DNA of 64,000 nucleotides, taken from Blepharisma japonicum. Lineage: Eukaryota; Ciliophora; Heterotrichea; Heterotrichida; Blepharismidae. The DNA is taken from assembly GCA_949751835.1 (NCBI GenBank), contig CATKHK010000005.1, positions 744,001 to 808,000 on the forward strand, written 5' to 3'. Each line of letters opens with the position of its first letter. The first letter of the stretch is position 1. Of the stretch, positions 10,166 to 21,720 are shown piece by piece. The translations under genes and the position numbers were made by a program. Below the pieces are notes generated by a model. The model was given only the letters and a program-made list of their open reading frames with translations, was not told where the DNA came from and ran no database searches.

Positions 10166-10744
10166 CAGCCACCCAACGGACCTTAACTTCATAAACTCTA
10201 AGCGTCATATGAAGTAATTTAAAATTTAGAGCCTCTTGCACAAAAACTCCTGTAATTTAGTAGATATAAAATGCTAGTCAAAGAATTTTCTTGACCATAA
10301 TCCAATAATTTAAAGGCTTATCCAGACGATGCAATCTTGAATTTATTAATAATCTATAAATTCATTTAAGCTTATAAATTAAAATCTTAAAATAATTCAA
10401 AATAAACAGCATTAAAAGATTTAAAAAAATTATTTTGTGTTTTAAGCAAAATTGCTTAATTTCATATGGAAAAATAACTTAATAAAACAAGACTTAGTAA
10501 TGCATGGCAACACAGTATAATAATAGATCAGCTACTTTAAAGTGATTTATTTGAGGAAATCTGTGGAGAGGTACGAATGGCTAATTAGAAAGCTCAAAAA
10601 TTTATGAGAAAGAGCTAGATAGTAATATCTCATTGCTATTACTTAATTTATTCAGTTTTATTAATAGATTTTTCAAACAATAAGCTGTTGAGTGATAATT
10701 TCATTATATTTTTAAATTTAAACATTCTTAAAATAATTAAATTT
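10166..10744. other. AT-rich spacer
   Basis: About 580 bp between the duplicated block and the 3' end of the receptor gene. Stops in all frames; nothing recognised. Confidence 0.6.
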
Positions 10745-13700
10745 TTAGCTCTGAAGATTACTCTCTGATATCATATTTTCGTTAACAGTAGGGACCATTC
10801 TAGTAGAATTTATGATAGGTGTATTTTTTTTGATTGAGTCTCTTGAGTTATTAATTTCCTTTTTCATTCTATTTAAATCAGCAGCCGTAATTTTATTCCC
10901 TATTTCAAATTTAAAAAATATTGCTATATCTAGCACCTTTTCAGTATTTAATAAGCTGGAGTATCATTTGCATTGTATAGCAATACCAACTGATATTAAA
11001 AAAGTTCAACCGCAGCATATTAGAGCCAGAAAAAGTATTTTTAATTCAAATTTTGTGAGTCAATAAATGCTTGACAAAATAAAACATCATAAAATAGCCA
11101 GGTATGAAATTATAACCCAAAGATTCATTCTGTGGTAATTATATGAGCTTTGCTTTAAGCGTAGCAAAATTATGACGAGAAAAAGAATACAACAAAGAAG
11201 CCCATGCAGTGATTCATTGTATACTTTTACTGTATTATTCAGAATAATTATAATTATTTGGCAGATTGCTTTTTCTATAATAAAAATTGGATTTGTTCTG
11301 ACATTAATGTGGCCATTAACAATTTCATAGTAATATCTTAAATAAATAGCTAAAGGGATATAAGCTAACAAAGAAATTATTGAGATGATTGCCCATATAA
11401 GATATTGATCATCCCAACAATTAACAGTGCAGTCATGTCTTATAAAAGAGTCTGTAATCTTTGAGCTGATTCCTTGGTCACATTGAAAAACACTTAAAAG
11501 CACTGAAGCCATAGGAACAAATATTATATGTCCAACTAGAGGCAATAAAAGTAAAGCAAGACTTATAGCATGCCTCAGTGTTATTCCTATAATTTCGATT
11601 CGCCTAAAATATAAAATAAAACAAGAAATAATTAAATAGCCAGTAATCCCAATAGCTGTATAAACATATCCTCAATAAATATTCCCTGCAACTGTAGAAT
11701 CAAAATTAGCCATTGAATAGGTGCACAATAATGATAATCAGCTATATAATTCACTTATATCTGGTCCTTGAGAAATAAATTGGAAAAAGTCTATAGCAAT
11801 AACTCCCATCAAAATATAATCTTCAAAATGTACACGTGCAGCAACTACTAACTTCTTAATTATTATATTTTTTCCGATTTTTTTTCATATGAAAAAAGCT
11901 TCAATAGCTGAAATAATCATTATGCAGGCAGTAATTCCATATAGCACCCCAGCACCTTTCTCAGAACGAGAAATCTTGCTAGGTGGAAATGAGCAGCCAT
12001 TTGCATAAATTTTGGTATCTGTAGGGACATTTGTGGTATTGTCATATCATACGATGGAACTATAAAAAGTAAATAGCTGGACACTGCTAACATCATATAC
12101 ACCTACGAATTCTTCATATAATTTTTGTAATTTATCGTCCCATCTTAAGCTATAAATCCCTATTGTTGGCACACTTCTTTGATTTCCTCCTGGTTCAATT
12201 GAAATAGTCCCGGAACACCCTAAAAACTTTTGTTTTCTAAGATTTGCATTCATTATTTGGTTATTTTTAACATTTTCACCCTGCTTTATTGTATATTCTA
12301 TTCCATTAAGAAGTAGCATTGCAGCATCAAATGCTCAACAGCAGAAATCTGTTTGGTTGCCATATGCTTTTACATATCCATTTTTTAACATTTTGCCATA
12401 TTCGCCAAACCATTCCACTTGCGTAACAATGATTGATCCATAAAATAATTCGATAAGTTTCTGTCGCTCAACTGGATCTTTTTCCCATTCTACTGTGTAA
12501 GCCATTTTTGCATTAGATAAATGAAATGCACCACCTCTTCTAACCCCAAGATCATATAATGTCTCAGCTACATAAAACCCATAAGGAGGAGTTAAAAAGC
12601 TGACTGCAATTCTCGTTTTTACATTTATTAAGCCCTCAAATCACCATCTCCATTTCTCGAAATCCGCTTTGGTATAATAAGTATCAATCTTTCTATAAAT
12701 AGGAGGATTTGTAATTTTCATGTTAAATTGCTCAACATTTGCCACAAAATATTCGTAAGCGTCTTTATTTGCATCATCATAAGTCACTATAAAATTTTTT
12801 CAACCAAAAACAAGAGCAAGACTCAATATAACCTGAGTATAGAATTTTTCATCTTTTATAACTGTCATGAATTCTGGGAAACTTGCTTGGCTTCGAGAAA
12901 TTGTGGAGGGGGCGTATGGAGAAATGCTTGGGATTGAGCAATTTAAAGCTCTCAATGTGTAGATATAACCGATAGAAATATATGGGTATAAGGAAGTTAA
13001 ATAGCCAACACCGGGAGTTTTTAGCAACTTAGCAAAACAGGAATATGCATAGGTTTTGTCAAATACGGTTGCCCCACAATCTGTATTAGTAACTGTGATT
13101 TCAAAGCCATCTAAAACATGTATGCTTTTTCAATAGGCTAATGCATAAAATTCTCCTGAAGTAACACTTGTGGCTAAATAGTCTGGGTCAGTACCTGGGT
13201 TTGTTGATCCATCTGCAATTCATATATTAATGTTTGTAGTTGGAGAGTTTGGAATTATTGTGGAATTTCCTGGAAATATCAAAGGACTTGATATCATCAA
13301 ATTTCCGTTAAAAATATTTCCTACTATTATTTTTTTGCTATTTTTTACGTTTAGTAGAGTAAAATTAGAAATTGGATGATGGTTATCTGTATTTTTATCT
13401 AAAAAATCAAGTAAGGCTAAAGGATCATATGCAGAAGGACACTCAAGTATCAGATTTAAAAATTTTTGGATCGCTAAGCATTGATAACTAAAGTGGCTAT
13501 TAGCATTTTCTAATCCTGATTCGGCATATGCAATGATCCCATTTCCATATAAACCCCATGACCCTTCACTTCCTACGATAATTCCAGTCGTATTAGTAAG
13601 AAAACCATGATCTCCTAGACTTTTCAAAAGAATAGTTGCACCGTTCCCATTATTTAGTATCACAATATTTCTTATTCCAGTTGTCTGAATTATTTTTCCT

Positions 13701-14218
13701 ATAAATAAATCAGCAGATCTCTTATCATTGCTATCTGGAAAATAAAATCATTGGCAATTTTTACCCAAAATATTATTTAGAAGCCCATCATAAATTTCGC
13801 TAGAAATTACAATAAAAGTTTGCCAATTTAAATAAGCAATAACGCTAGATAAGGCATAAAAATGGCTTTCCATTGAGTTATGAGTAAAAAATATTGAATT
13901 GGAATTTCCGCCAAAAGCTTTATCAACATTAGCAATTATAGCATGATTTTCTTTAGCATATTCTTTAAGAGACTCAGATAATGAGGGGCTAAAAGTGGCA
14001 TCAAGAATTATATTTGGGCTACTTTTAGGTCCTTGGAGGCTCAAATTATTACCAAAATAGATGAGGCTAAATTCAAATTGATATTGAAAATTTTGCTTAA
14101 GATAAAGAGTTAAATTTTGAACAAAGGCTTGATCTGTAAAGGAACTGTAAAATATACCAACAAAAAGTTGACTTCTAGCAAGAACAATGAAAAATGATAG
14201 AACCTTTAAAATATTCAT
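10745..14218 (-). CDS. Receptor with two periplasmic-binding-like domains and multipass membrane domain
   Basis: One uninterrupted frame of 1157 codons once TGA is read as Trp. Signal peptide at the start (M-N-I-L-K-V-L-S-F-F-I-V-L-A-R-S). Residues about 20-300 and 340-700 each look like a type-1 periplasmic-binding (ANF-receptor) domain; the second has S-F-P-E-F...S-L-A-L-V-F-G-W-K-N-F-I-V-T-Y-D-D, the usual strand-helix hinge text. From about residue 750 to 1070 come seven or more hydrophobic segments (for example G-A-G-V-L-Y-G-I-T-A-C-I-M-I and Y-L-I-W-A-I-I-S-I-I-S-L-L), then a polar tail of about 80 residues. The plan is that of a class C G-protein-coupled receptor, but with two ligand modules in tandem. 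Ligand unknown; amino acids or nucleotides are typical for the family. Confidence 0.75.
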
Positions 14219-15562
14219 TATTAAATCACAAATTTTAGGTTTAGTATTTAATAGTTGTAATTAAATGTAATAAGCATCATTGATTTATTAAATTTTATGC
14301 AGATTTCGATTAGAGTTGAAATATATTTATGATGTTCAAAATACAGAAATTATTATTTTACAAATTATAGATATATGGATTATATTTACAAAAATGGAAA
14401 TTGCTTAAGATTATTTATTACCTTTTTAATAAAAGCAGAAATTAAAATAAATTTTTAGACCTCTAATCATAATATTCTAAGATCGTAGATTAATAATTAT
14501 CAAAATCTTTATCTTAATCTAGATAGAGTTTTCCTTATCATGGAAAAATTTAATAATTGCTCTGATTGCGCTTTCTTATAAGCAGTACGATATCTCTTCT
14601 GAATCAAGTAACAAAGTTAGATAGAATGGAAGAAAATTAAAAGATATTGACCTTATGACATCAATTAGCTAAAACAAAGTAAAAAATATTAAAAATTGAT
14701 TAGATTATAAAAAGCATGAGCTAAAATTTTTTGGTAAAACTAAAAAAAATTAATTCTTTCAAATTTATCGAGTGAAAAAATCGTAAAAGAAGCTATATTA
14801 GGACTATAAAAATTAATAAAATATTTATATAATAAAAGTGAAATAAGTCAAACAAATCGTTTTAATGAAAATTTATTCAATTTTTCTTTTCATTAATCAA
14901 TTGGCGAGTTCAGTCTATTAAACTAGCATTGTTAGCATCAAATAAAATAAATAAAAAATTTATTATGATTATAAGTCGGATTTTAAGTTAGATTTAAAAT
15001 ACAAGATCTGATTATGATAATAAAATATTGCTTAAGTAAGTTTTAAAGATTGCCTTGATAGCTGGTTTTACCTTTTATTGAAATGAAAGCAGCTGCACTA
15101 TCATAGCTGTGTAAGAAGGGGCAAAAGCTGCAACTTATACCAATGTGTTAAAAAAATTCCAGTTAGTGATAAAGATGGTCTAGCAGATGCTGATAAAAAG
15201 ATACTTAGATGTGTAAAGTATGAAAATGTTGGGTGCATAGGAGATTGCTCAAACTTCCAACTCGAAAACTGAGAGTACAGCTATTGATTAAGCGTTTGCT
15301 CAAGTGATTAATATTATTAAAACAATTGAGAAAAAAGAATTAAATGCCAAATATGCAGGATATGTATCTTGCCCACTATTTGCTTGATATGAGAAAGAAT
15401 TTTAGCAGAATTCAAATATGAAGGAGTTCCAGATGATACTTATAAAATCCTATGGATAAGTCTAATTGTGCCAAAATGACAATATTATAAATTTACATTA
15501 ATACATTAATACAATGGGTGGAAGATTTGAAGCAATATAATATAATATAATATAATATCAAA
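14219..15562. other. AT-rich spacer with a decayed coding region
   Basis: Mostly structureless AT-rich DNA. At about 15040-15480, plus strand, there are long stretches that look like former coding sequence (for example C-V-K-K-I-P-V-S-D-K-D-G-L-A-D-A-D-K-K-I and N-A-K-Y-A-G-Y-V-S-C-P-L-F-A) spread over different frames with TAA/TAG stops. I could not assign a family. A short (AATAT) run lies at about 15533-15557. Confidence 0.4.
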
Positions 15563-15610
15563 TCAATCAAGCTAAATCCTGATAGCATCTATTTATAGGA
15601 GTAAAAAGAA
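15563..15610 (+). pseudogene. 3' end fragment of a TPR gene
   Basis: Nearly the same as the last codons of the TPR gene at 5295-5342 (shared core gctaaatcctgat, gcatctattt), with a TAG inside. A dispersed relic about 10 kb from the TPR cluster. Confidence 0.6.
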
Positions 15611-15630
15611 TACAGCAAGTATAAATTAAT

Positions 15631-18600
15631 TTAATTACCATCATTATTTTTTATTAGAACAATAAGTTCCTCTAATTTTTCATAAATTTCTTTATTATTC
15701 TTTGCAATCTCAGCTTTAGTTTCTATATTATTTTTTGAGATTTCAGCTTGAATGGCCTTTATTTTCTTTTTCAAAGGAAGTATTTCATTTATTTTATCTT
15801 TCTTGCTGTAACAGTTACTGTCAATGCACATCTGGAAAAAGCATGGCTCCGAAATATTTCTGTTCTTTATGAGCATTGTTTCAAGCTCAATAATCATTCC
15901 GACTAGCTCATGCGTATCTGCTATCTGAGAATTGACTTGAACATTTCCAAATGTATCACCAATAATTGATATCAGAAGATTCAGCATCACAATCATATTA
16001 ATCATAGTCACCAAAACAAAACAAATTCATTGAATAGAGTTCATACTAGATGTATCAAAATCCCCAACAATAAACCTATATGACATTTTAACATAATCTA
16101 CAAAATTCGGGTCATTTTCATCTAAAACTAAGAAAATTAACGCAAAAGAGAGTATTGAATAATGCAATAAAATTAAAAATGAAATCATATCTTTCATTAC
16201 TTCAGATATCAAATTTACCATATAACGAGTATTTTCAAATATTCTGAAATAAGAAATACCTCTTAGGCATGAAATTATGACTAAAAAGGCGAGGACGTCA
16301 TGTTTTTTTATTCAGCTTTCTGAACTTAGGCTTATATCGAAATATAAGATTGAAGATATTGATCTTGCTATGTCAATGTAATTTCATAAGTCTTTAATAT
16401 AGCTAATTGGAGAAGCTCATAGTTGATAAACTTCGTAAAGTGATAAGAGCATGCTAATGGAAAATAAAATTGATAAAACCATTAAAAAAGAAATATGTCA
16501 GATTTAGCTTTATTTTCGTCATTTCGGATATGAATCCGGCGTAAAACGACGCAAAAATATATAGATCACGAAAATTTTAATGCAAAACAATAATTTAATT
16601 TATTTCTTGAAATATAGAGGAATTTCTTTACAATAGCCTGCCCTTAGAGAAGAAATGAATTGGAGTTTCAGTCGAGGCGCTGCAGAATTTGGCAGTGTTA
16701 TCTCTTGTGTCTTTTCTAAATAGTGCTTCATAAAAATTCAATAAAGAATTGCAGTTTGATAAATTTAGCTTGACCAAATCTGAATTCCTTAAACTTGTTA
16801 ATCTATAAGGATGCAAAGACAAATATTTACCAATTGAAAGAATAATGGTGTTGATGCAGTTAAAATATCCTTTGTGGATTGCAATTGATAATGGATTTTG
16901 ATTAAAAATAGTATTAATCATTGATGAACTATTTTTTAAAGCTCGTTGTAAGTGCTTTGGATAATTAAAATAGGCATAGAGATGTAAAGTGTTTATCATA
17001 TAAGGAAAAATAGCTCATTGGTCCATTTCTGGATTATATTCAACTTCTTGGTTATTTATCAACTTTGATACATATTTCATGTATTCGTATTTGTTTCCAG
17101 GCCCAGCAAGAGTGATTTTGCTCATTTTAAAAGGATTTTCTTTAACCGTTAGTGTTCTTATTTCAGCGCCTTCAGTAAAGTTTTGATAGTAAAAATAATT
17201 TCCATCACCGCATTTATCCATATAATGTAATTTACTATATTTATATGAAAATATCTTGCTAAAAGTCTCCAGACTAATAAAAGTTACATCTCCTTCTTGA
17301 GAATATCCCATCATGAACCTATCATCTTTTGATATAGTAATTTTAAGAATTCGCGAATTACATTGTATCGAATGCAGTCGAATGTTCTTTCTCCAATTTC
17401 AGAAATTTATTGTGCAATCCGAATTAATTAAAATGATAATTTCTTCATTATGAGTTATATTCATAGTGTAATTGTCTTCTTTTTCACGAATAATTGCTCT
17501 TTCTTTTACTGTATCAAGATCCCATATCCTTAGAATTTTATTTTCAGCCATCCCCACTAATACTTTTGATTTAGGCAAATAAATGATTTCCTTTGTCCAG
17601 CTATCGAAACCTTTAAATTCTTTAACTATAGTCATAGACTCAAAATCCCGTAAATATATTTTCTTTTGACTTCCAGTGACAAGGTATTTGCCATCTGAAC
17701 TGGAGCGTGCCCATAAAATAGTTTCATAATCATTTTTATCTAAAATTTTAGTAAAAATGTTTCCTGTTGGAATATGAACTTTTTCTATGGTTTGGCTACC
17801 TATTATAAAAAAATATTCGCTATTTTGAACTTTTCAATAATTAGCGTGAATATTGGCAACAAATCTGATCTCATTGGTAATGAAATTCCATATTTGGAAT
17901 TTTTCACCAATATTAAATATTATTTTAGATTAAATCTAAGAACTCGCAGTTGTATACTTCTATAGATTTTTGGAAATCAAAGGTGGGAAAATTTAGTACA
18001 TAAATGTCGCGATAACGCCCAGATACAAAGACTAGTTTATTATCTTCACTTAGCCCTACAAAATTGATTTCAAAGTTATCAATATTTATTGTCTCTCTAA
18101 CTTTAAAGGTTTGCAAATCATAAAATATAAATTTTCTTTGTCTGGAAACACAAGGAATTTTTCATCATTAGTAATTGCGAATACTCCTCATTGGTTATAA
18201 GTAAGTTTAATCTCTCGTAATGTTTTTAAATTATAAGCATTTAAAATAGTGATTTTAGTTTCTTTTCCAATTATCATCATAGATCCCTTAGGGGAATAGA
18301 AGACTCTAAAAAAGTCTGGGTCAATAGGTATTTCACCGACCTTCTCATTATCCTCTGATAAAGCTACGAGCTTATTTTCTGAAGAAACAAGAACTATTTG
18401 ACCTTTGCTTGATATTGTAAATGTTTTAAAATCGCCTGAGAACATTGTTTTTGGCTTTGCTGAATCTGGCAAATCGAATAATAAAATTTCATCAGAAAAG
18501 CATGCAACTAAGCTTTTTTGATCATAATGTTTTTCCATGTGGAGCAACTTCCTGCCTTCTTCAAATGATCAAAATATACTCACTTCGAAAGAAGGAATTT

Positions 18601-19009
18601 TAATACAGAAAATTACATTTCCCTTATGAAAATACCCAACACTTTTCTCTTCAAAAAAAACCAACGAAAACCACCCAGATTCTGAAATTTTTTTGTCGAC
18701 AAAAGTTCGAGCTAGAATATCCAAGTAAATAATTGCACCTTCATTTGTTTGGGCTAAATAATGAATCCCGTCTGAAAGTGGCAGCAAGGATTCAAATGTA
18801 AAAGGAAGATTGAAAGAAATTGGTAATGCTTTGCCAAGATGGGTGGAAATGTTATTAATAGCTTGCTTCAAGGACAAAATTAAAGACTCAGTCTTGCTTT
18901 CTTGATAGGCTGGAGGTGTGAGTGCTGTAATCTGATGTTGGAAGCTGGTAGACTTCGAATAATCGCTCTCTTGGCTTAGTATGGGCTCTAGGAGCTCTGA
19001 ATTATTCAT
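15631..19009 (-). CDS. WD-repeat protein fused to an ion channel, interrupted frame
   Basis: Starts M-N-N-S-E-L-L-E-P-I-L-S and ends at TAA 15631-15633. The first half (to about 17.0 kb) is a run of WD40-like beta-propeller text (for example I-L-R-I-W-D-L-D-T-V-K); then a short ankyrin-like stretch (N-P-L-S-I-A-I-H-K-G-Y-F-N-C); then an ion-transport domain of the TRP/polycystin kind with helices at about 16.48-15.95 kb and the family's last-helix signature M-L-N-L-L-I-S-I-I-G-D-T-F; a coiled coil closes it. It should be a cation channel in a membrane with a cytosolic propeller. The frame is not continuous: two single-base shifts that cancel (near 18133 and 17938) and an extra segment with stops at about 16485-16635. 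Either a recently damaged gene, assembly errors, or removable inserts. Confidence 0.6.
16485..16635. other. Possible 151-nt TA-bounded insert in channel gene
   Basis: This part of the channel gene carries stops in the coding frame and has an unusual core at about 16516-16550, with nested inverted repeats (cgtc...gacg around cggat...atccg). TA pairs lie at 16483-16484 and 16634-16635; omitting 151 nt between them moves the frame by exactly the amount needed to link the ankyrin-like part to the first membrane helix. A second TA pair 11 nt away gives the same length, so the ends are not certain. Confidence 0.35.
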
Positions 19010-20409
19010 TTATAAATTATTTTAATCATATAAATATTAAGGTATCTTAACTCAACTCATTTTTGCATATTGACTAAATTAGTAAAATAAGCAAATAGCT
19101 TTATTTTACTATTATATGTTTATTTTCTTTTAATAACTAGACTTTCAAAAGATTTACCAATTTCAGTCAATGTACTTATTTATTTTTTTGATACAAGTTA
19201 AAAATTCTTGATATATTCAGGTGTAATTTTTTTTCGTAGCAAAGTATATGATATAGCGAGAGCTAAAAGAGGCTCGAGTTATATCTAGACATGGGATTTT
19301 TCGTCCTAGCATAGGCTGGTATCAAGTTGGAAAATGGAAATTATGTCATTGTTCTCAAAATTAGGTAGAGTCTTTACTCTAATTAGGGAAATGAAGGTCT
19401 CAAGGTGCCTTGTGTGTAATGAAAGCTGTTCTAAACGCTTAAGACACTGATGCTCTGGGATAAAGTCTAATATGCCTTTGGCTAAGCAAGGAAAACGGTG
19501 TCAGTAGATAATTTGATGAGGTTATAGAGAAAAAAGAGTAGAATTTATTAAATATGTTAATATGTATTTATTTTATTCAAATAATCAGTGCCAAAACTGA
19601 AAAGTTTTTGTGCTGCCAAAATTAACTGCAAATTTTTAAAAAAGGGAGTCAAAAATTATGTAAACGATATAATTACTAGATTAACTAATAGATAGTTATT
19701 TTAAAAATATTGGTTGAGTAATCCTAAACCAAATTTTCAGTAGAAAGTAAACAGAATTCTCAATGAAGGTCAGAAAAATTCCTGCGAAATAGTCAAGCGA
19801 CGCTATGTAAACATTTGAGCGTGACATTTTAATTAATTAGGATTGAAGCTTAATATAACTTTTTAATTTTCTTAATGTTTTAAAAATTTAAAATCAATAA
19901 TGACTTGAAATACTGAATATAGAGACTAAATATTGTTAATTAATTCACTTAAATATTATAATTAAAATATAAAGTTTAGAAAAATTTTGTGTAAACCTAT
20001 TTTAATTTGATACAGGAGAGCTTAACCTTATTTAAAGGGACTTTACCCTAAGTAAGATAATCGGCACGTGATCTAAAATATTTTTTTAAAAAGTATAAAT
20101 TTTAATATATACCTAATTATAAGATACCTACTAGTAATCGTAATATTATTTTCATATAAAAATAGGCTAATCAGTATTAATGCTTTAACTCATTCCAATT
20201 AGGTATTCTTAAAAACCTTAAATTTATGATTCATAGAGTTTGACCAAACCAGTTTTCTATCTTCTTAATATAGATTTTTAATATAATCTTTTTCAACCTA
20301 GACAAAATTCGGCAAAAATTTCAAAATCATTATTAAAAAATACGAAAAATAGCATCTCAAAAAATCACTAATTATCGTTCAATAATCAAAAAATTAATAA
20401 ATAATTAAA
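19010..20409. other. 1.4-kb non-coding region with GC-richer island
   Basis: AT-rich with stops in all frames, except a stretch at about 19230-19520 that is clearly richer in G and C and has no open frame. No terminal repeats or recognisable domain were found in it. Possibly a relic of a mobile element or lost gene. Confidence 0.5.
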
Positions 20410-20817
20410 ATGAGTAATGATCGAAAATACGAAAAGTGGCTGAGGATTTTATTTAGGGGGGATTTTATACAAAAACAAATTCCTTTATTTAATGACAGAC
20501 TTGATTCAGCTTATGAAGAAATGATGAATAGTATTTCAAAAAAAGAATCAGCATTATCTTCATTGTGAACAACTGGGCTTGGAATCTGATATTGGCATTA
20601 TTTTAAGCCTTATATAAAAAAAGTTAACTATCTTGAAAAGACTTGGGTTTTCATCTTGTGGGTTTTTGTAAGTGATTCTATTCACAAAATTACTACAAAT
20701 TATTTTATCGATTTAAATTTAGAAAATAAAATGCTTGAAAGATATATGCCCGAAGTGTTGAAAAATCGCCCCGGGCTCAAACGTTTATTGCCCAGCTCAT
20801 TGGAAAGGAAAAGATAA
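20410..20817 (+). CDS. Small membrane protein, unknown
   Basis: Seen only when TGA is read as Trp: 135 codons from ATG 20410 to TAA 20815-20817 with two TGA codons. Polar N-terminus with W-L-R-I-L-F-R-G, a Trp/Tyr-rich hydrophobic segment (T-T-G-L-G-I-W-Y-W-H-Y-F) and a second one (T-W-V-F-I-L-W-V-F-V), then a basic C-terminus ending R-P-G-L-K-R-L-L-P-S-S-L-E-R-K-R. The two hydrophobic segments suggest a membrane hairpin. No family recognised. It lies 280 bp before the DJ-1 gene. Confidence 0.5.
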
Positions 20818-21096
20818 AATCTATGCGAATATTCTATAATAAGGATTCTAAATTTGAATTTAGTTTTAATTAGTTTAAAAAAACTTAGAAAATTCTCAAT
20901 TGGACCAAAATTATGCATGCAGAAAATAAAATTTTAAATTAAATTCGGAGATCAGCAATTTACTCAGTTTATCAAAGATTTAACCCTAGATATTACTGAA
21001 GCTGGTTTTCTTGATTAATCTTTATTTTTTATTTAGAGTATTAAAAACTAATCTTTAGCTTTTAACAATTACTAAAACTTATAAAAAGTTGATAAA

Positions 21097-21681
21097 ATGC
21101 CAGCCAAGAAAATCTTAGCCTTAACAGGAGATTACGCTGAAGACTATGAAATCATGGTCCCAGTCCAACTTTTATCAATGGTCGGACATATAGTCCACAC
21201 TGTCTGTCCAGACAAGCAAGCAGGCGACTATACCTTGACCTCTGTCCATGATCTAGAACTAGGTCTCCAAACCTATTATTCAATTGACGGGCACAGATTT
21301 ACCTTAAATAAAACCTTTTCAGAAGTAAACGAGGCTGAATATGATGCTTTATTTATCACTGGAGGCGGCGCACCTGAATATATAAGATTAAATCCAAGGG
21401 TCATAGAAATTGTTCAACATTTCGCGAATAATAATAAACCTATAGGTATCGTAGGCCATGGCGTGCAAGTGTTAGCAGCTGCTGGAGTACTAAGGGGGAG
21501 AAAAGTAACTGGCTATATTGCATGTGAGCCTGAAGTCAATATATCTGGAGGCACTTATGTGAAAAAAGATTGGGGAGAAACCAATGTAGACGGAAATCTT
21601 GTGAGCTGTGTAGCTTGGTCTGGGCATGAAACTTTTGTAGCAGAGTTTTTGAAGGTTTTAGGGACAACAATTGAACTTTAA
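21097..21681 (+). CDS. DJ-1/PfpI family protein without the nucleophile Cys
   Basis: 194 residues, one DJ-1/PfpI (class I amidotransferase-like) domain: E-D-Y-E-I-M-V-P near the N-terminus with the conserved Glu18, Y-D-A-L-F-I-T-G-G-G, then I-G-I-V-G-H-G-V-Q-V-L-A-A-A-G-V-L where family members have A/I-C-H-G-x-Q, and L-R-G-R-K-V-T-G-Y ending in G-H-E-T-F-V. The text is closest to the DJ-1D/YhbO branch (glyoxalase or chaperone-like). Position 120, normally the catalytic Cys, is Gly, so glyoxalase or peptidase chemistry is not expected; a binding or regulatory role is more likely. Stops 39 bp from the convergent GST gene. Confidence 0.88.
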   Translation: MPAKKILALTGDYAEDYEIMVPVQLLSMVGHIVHTVCPDKQAGDYTLTSVHDLELGLQTYYSIDGHRFTLNKTFSEVNEAEYDALFITGGGAPEYIRLNPRVIEIVQHFANNNKPIGIVGHGVQVLAAAGVLRGRKVTGYIACEPEVNISGGTYVKKDWGETNVDGNLVSCVAWSGHETFVAEFLKVLGTTIEL

Positions 21682-21720
21682 TTAAATAAATATCTTTTAT
21701 ATGAGACTTATATTATTACT

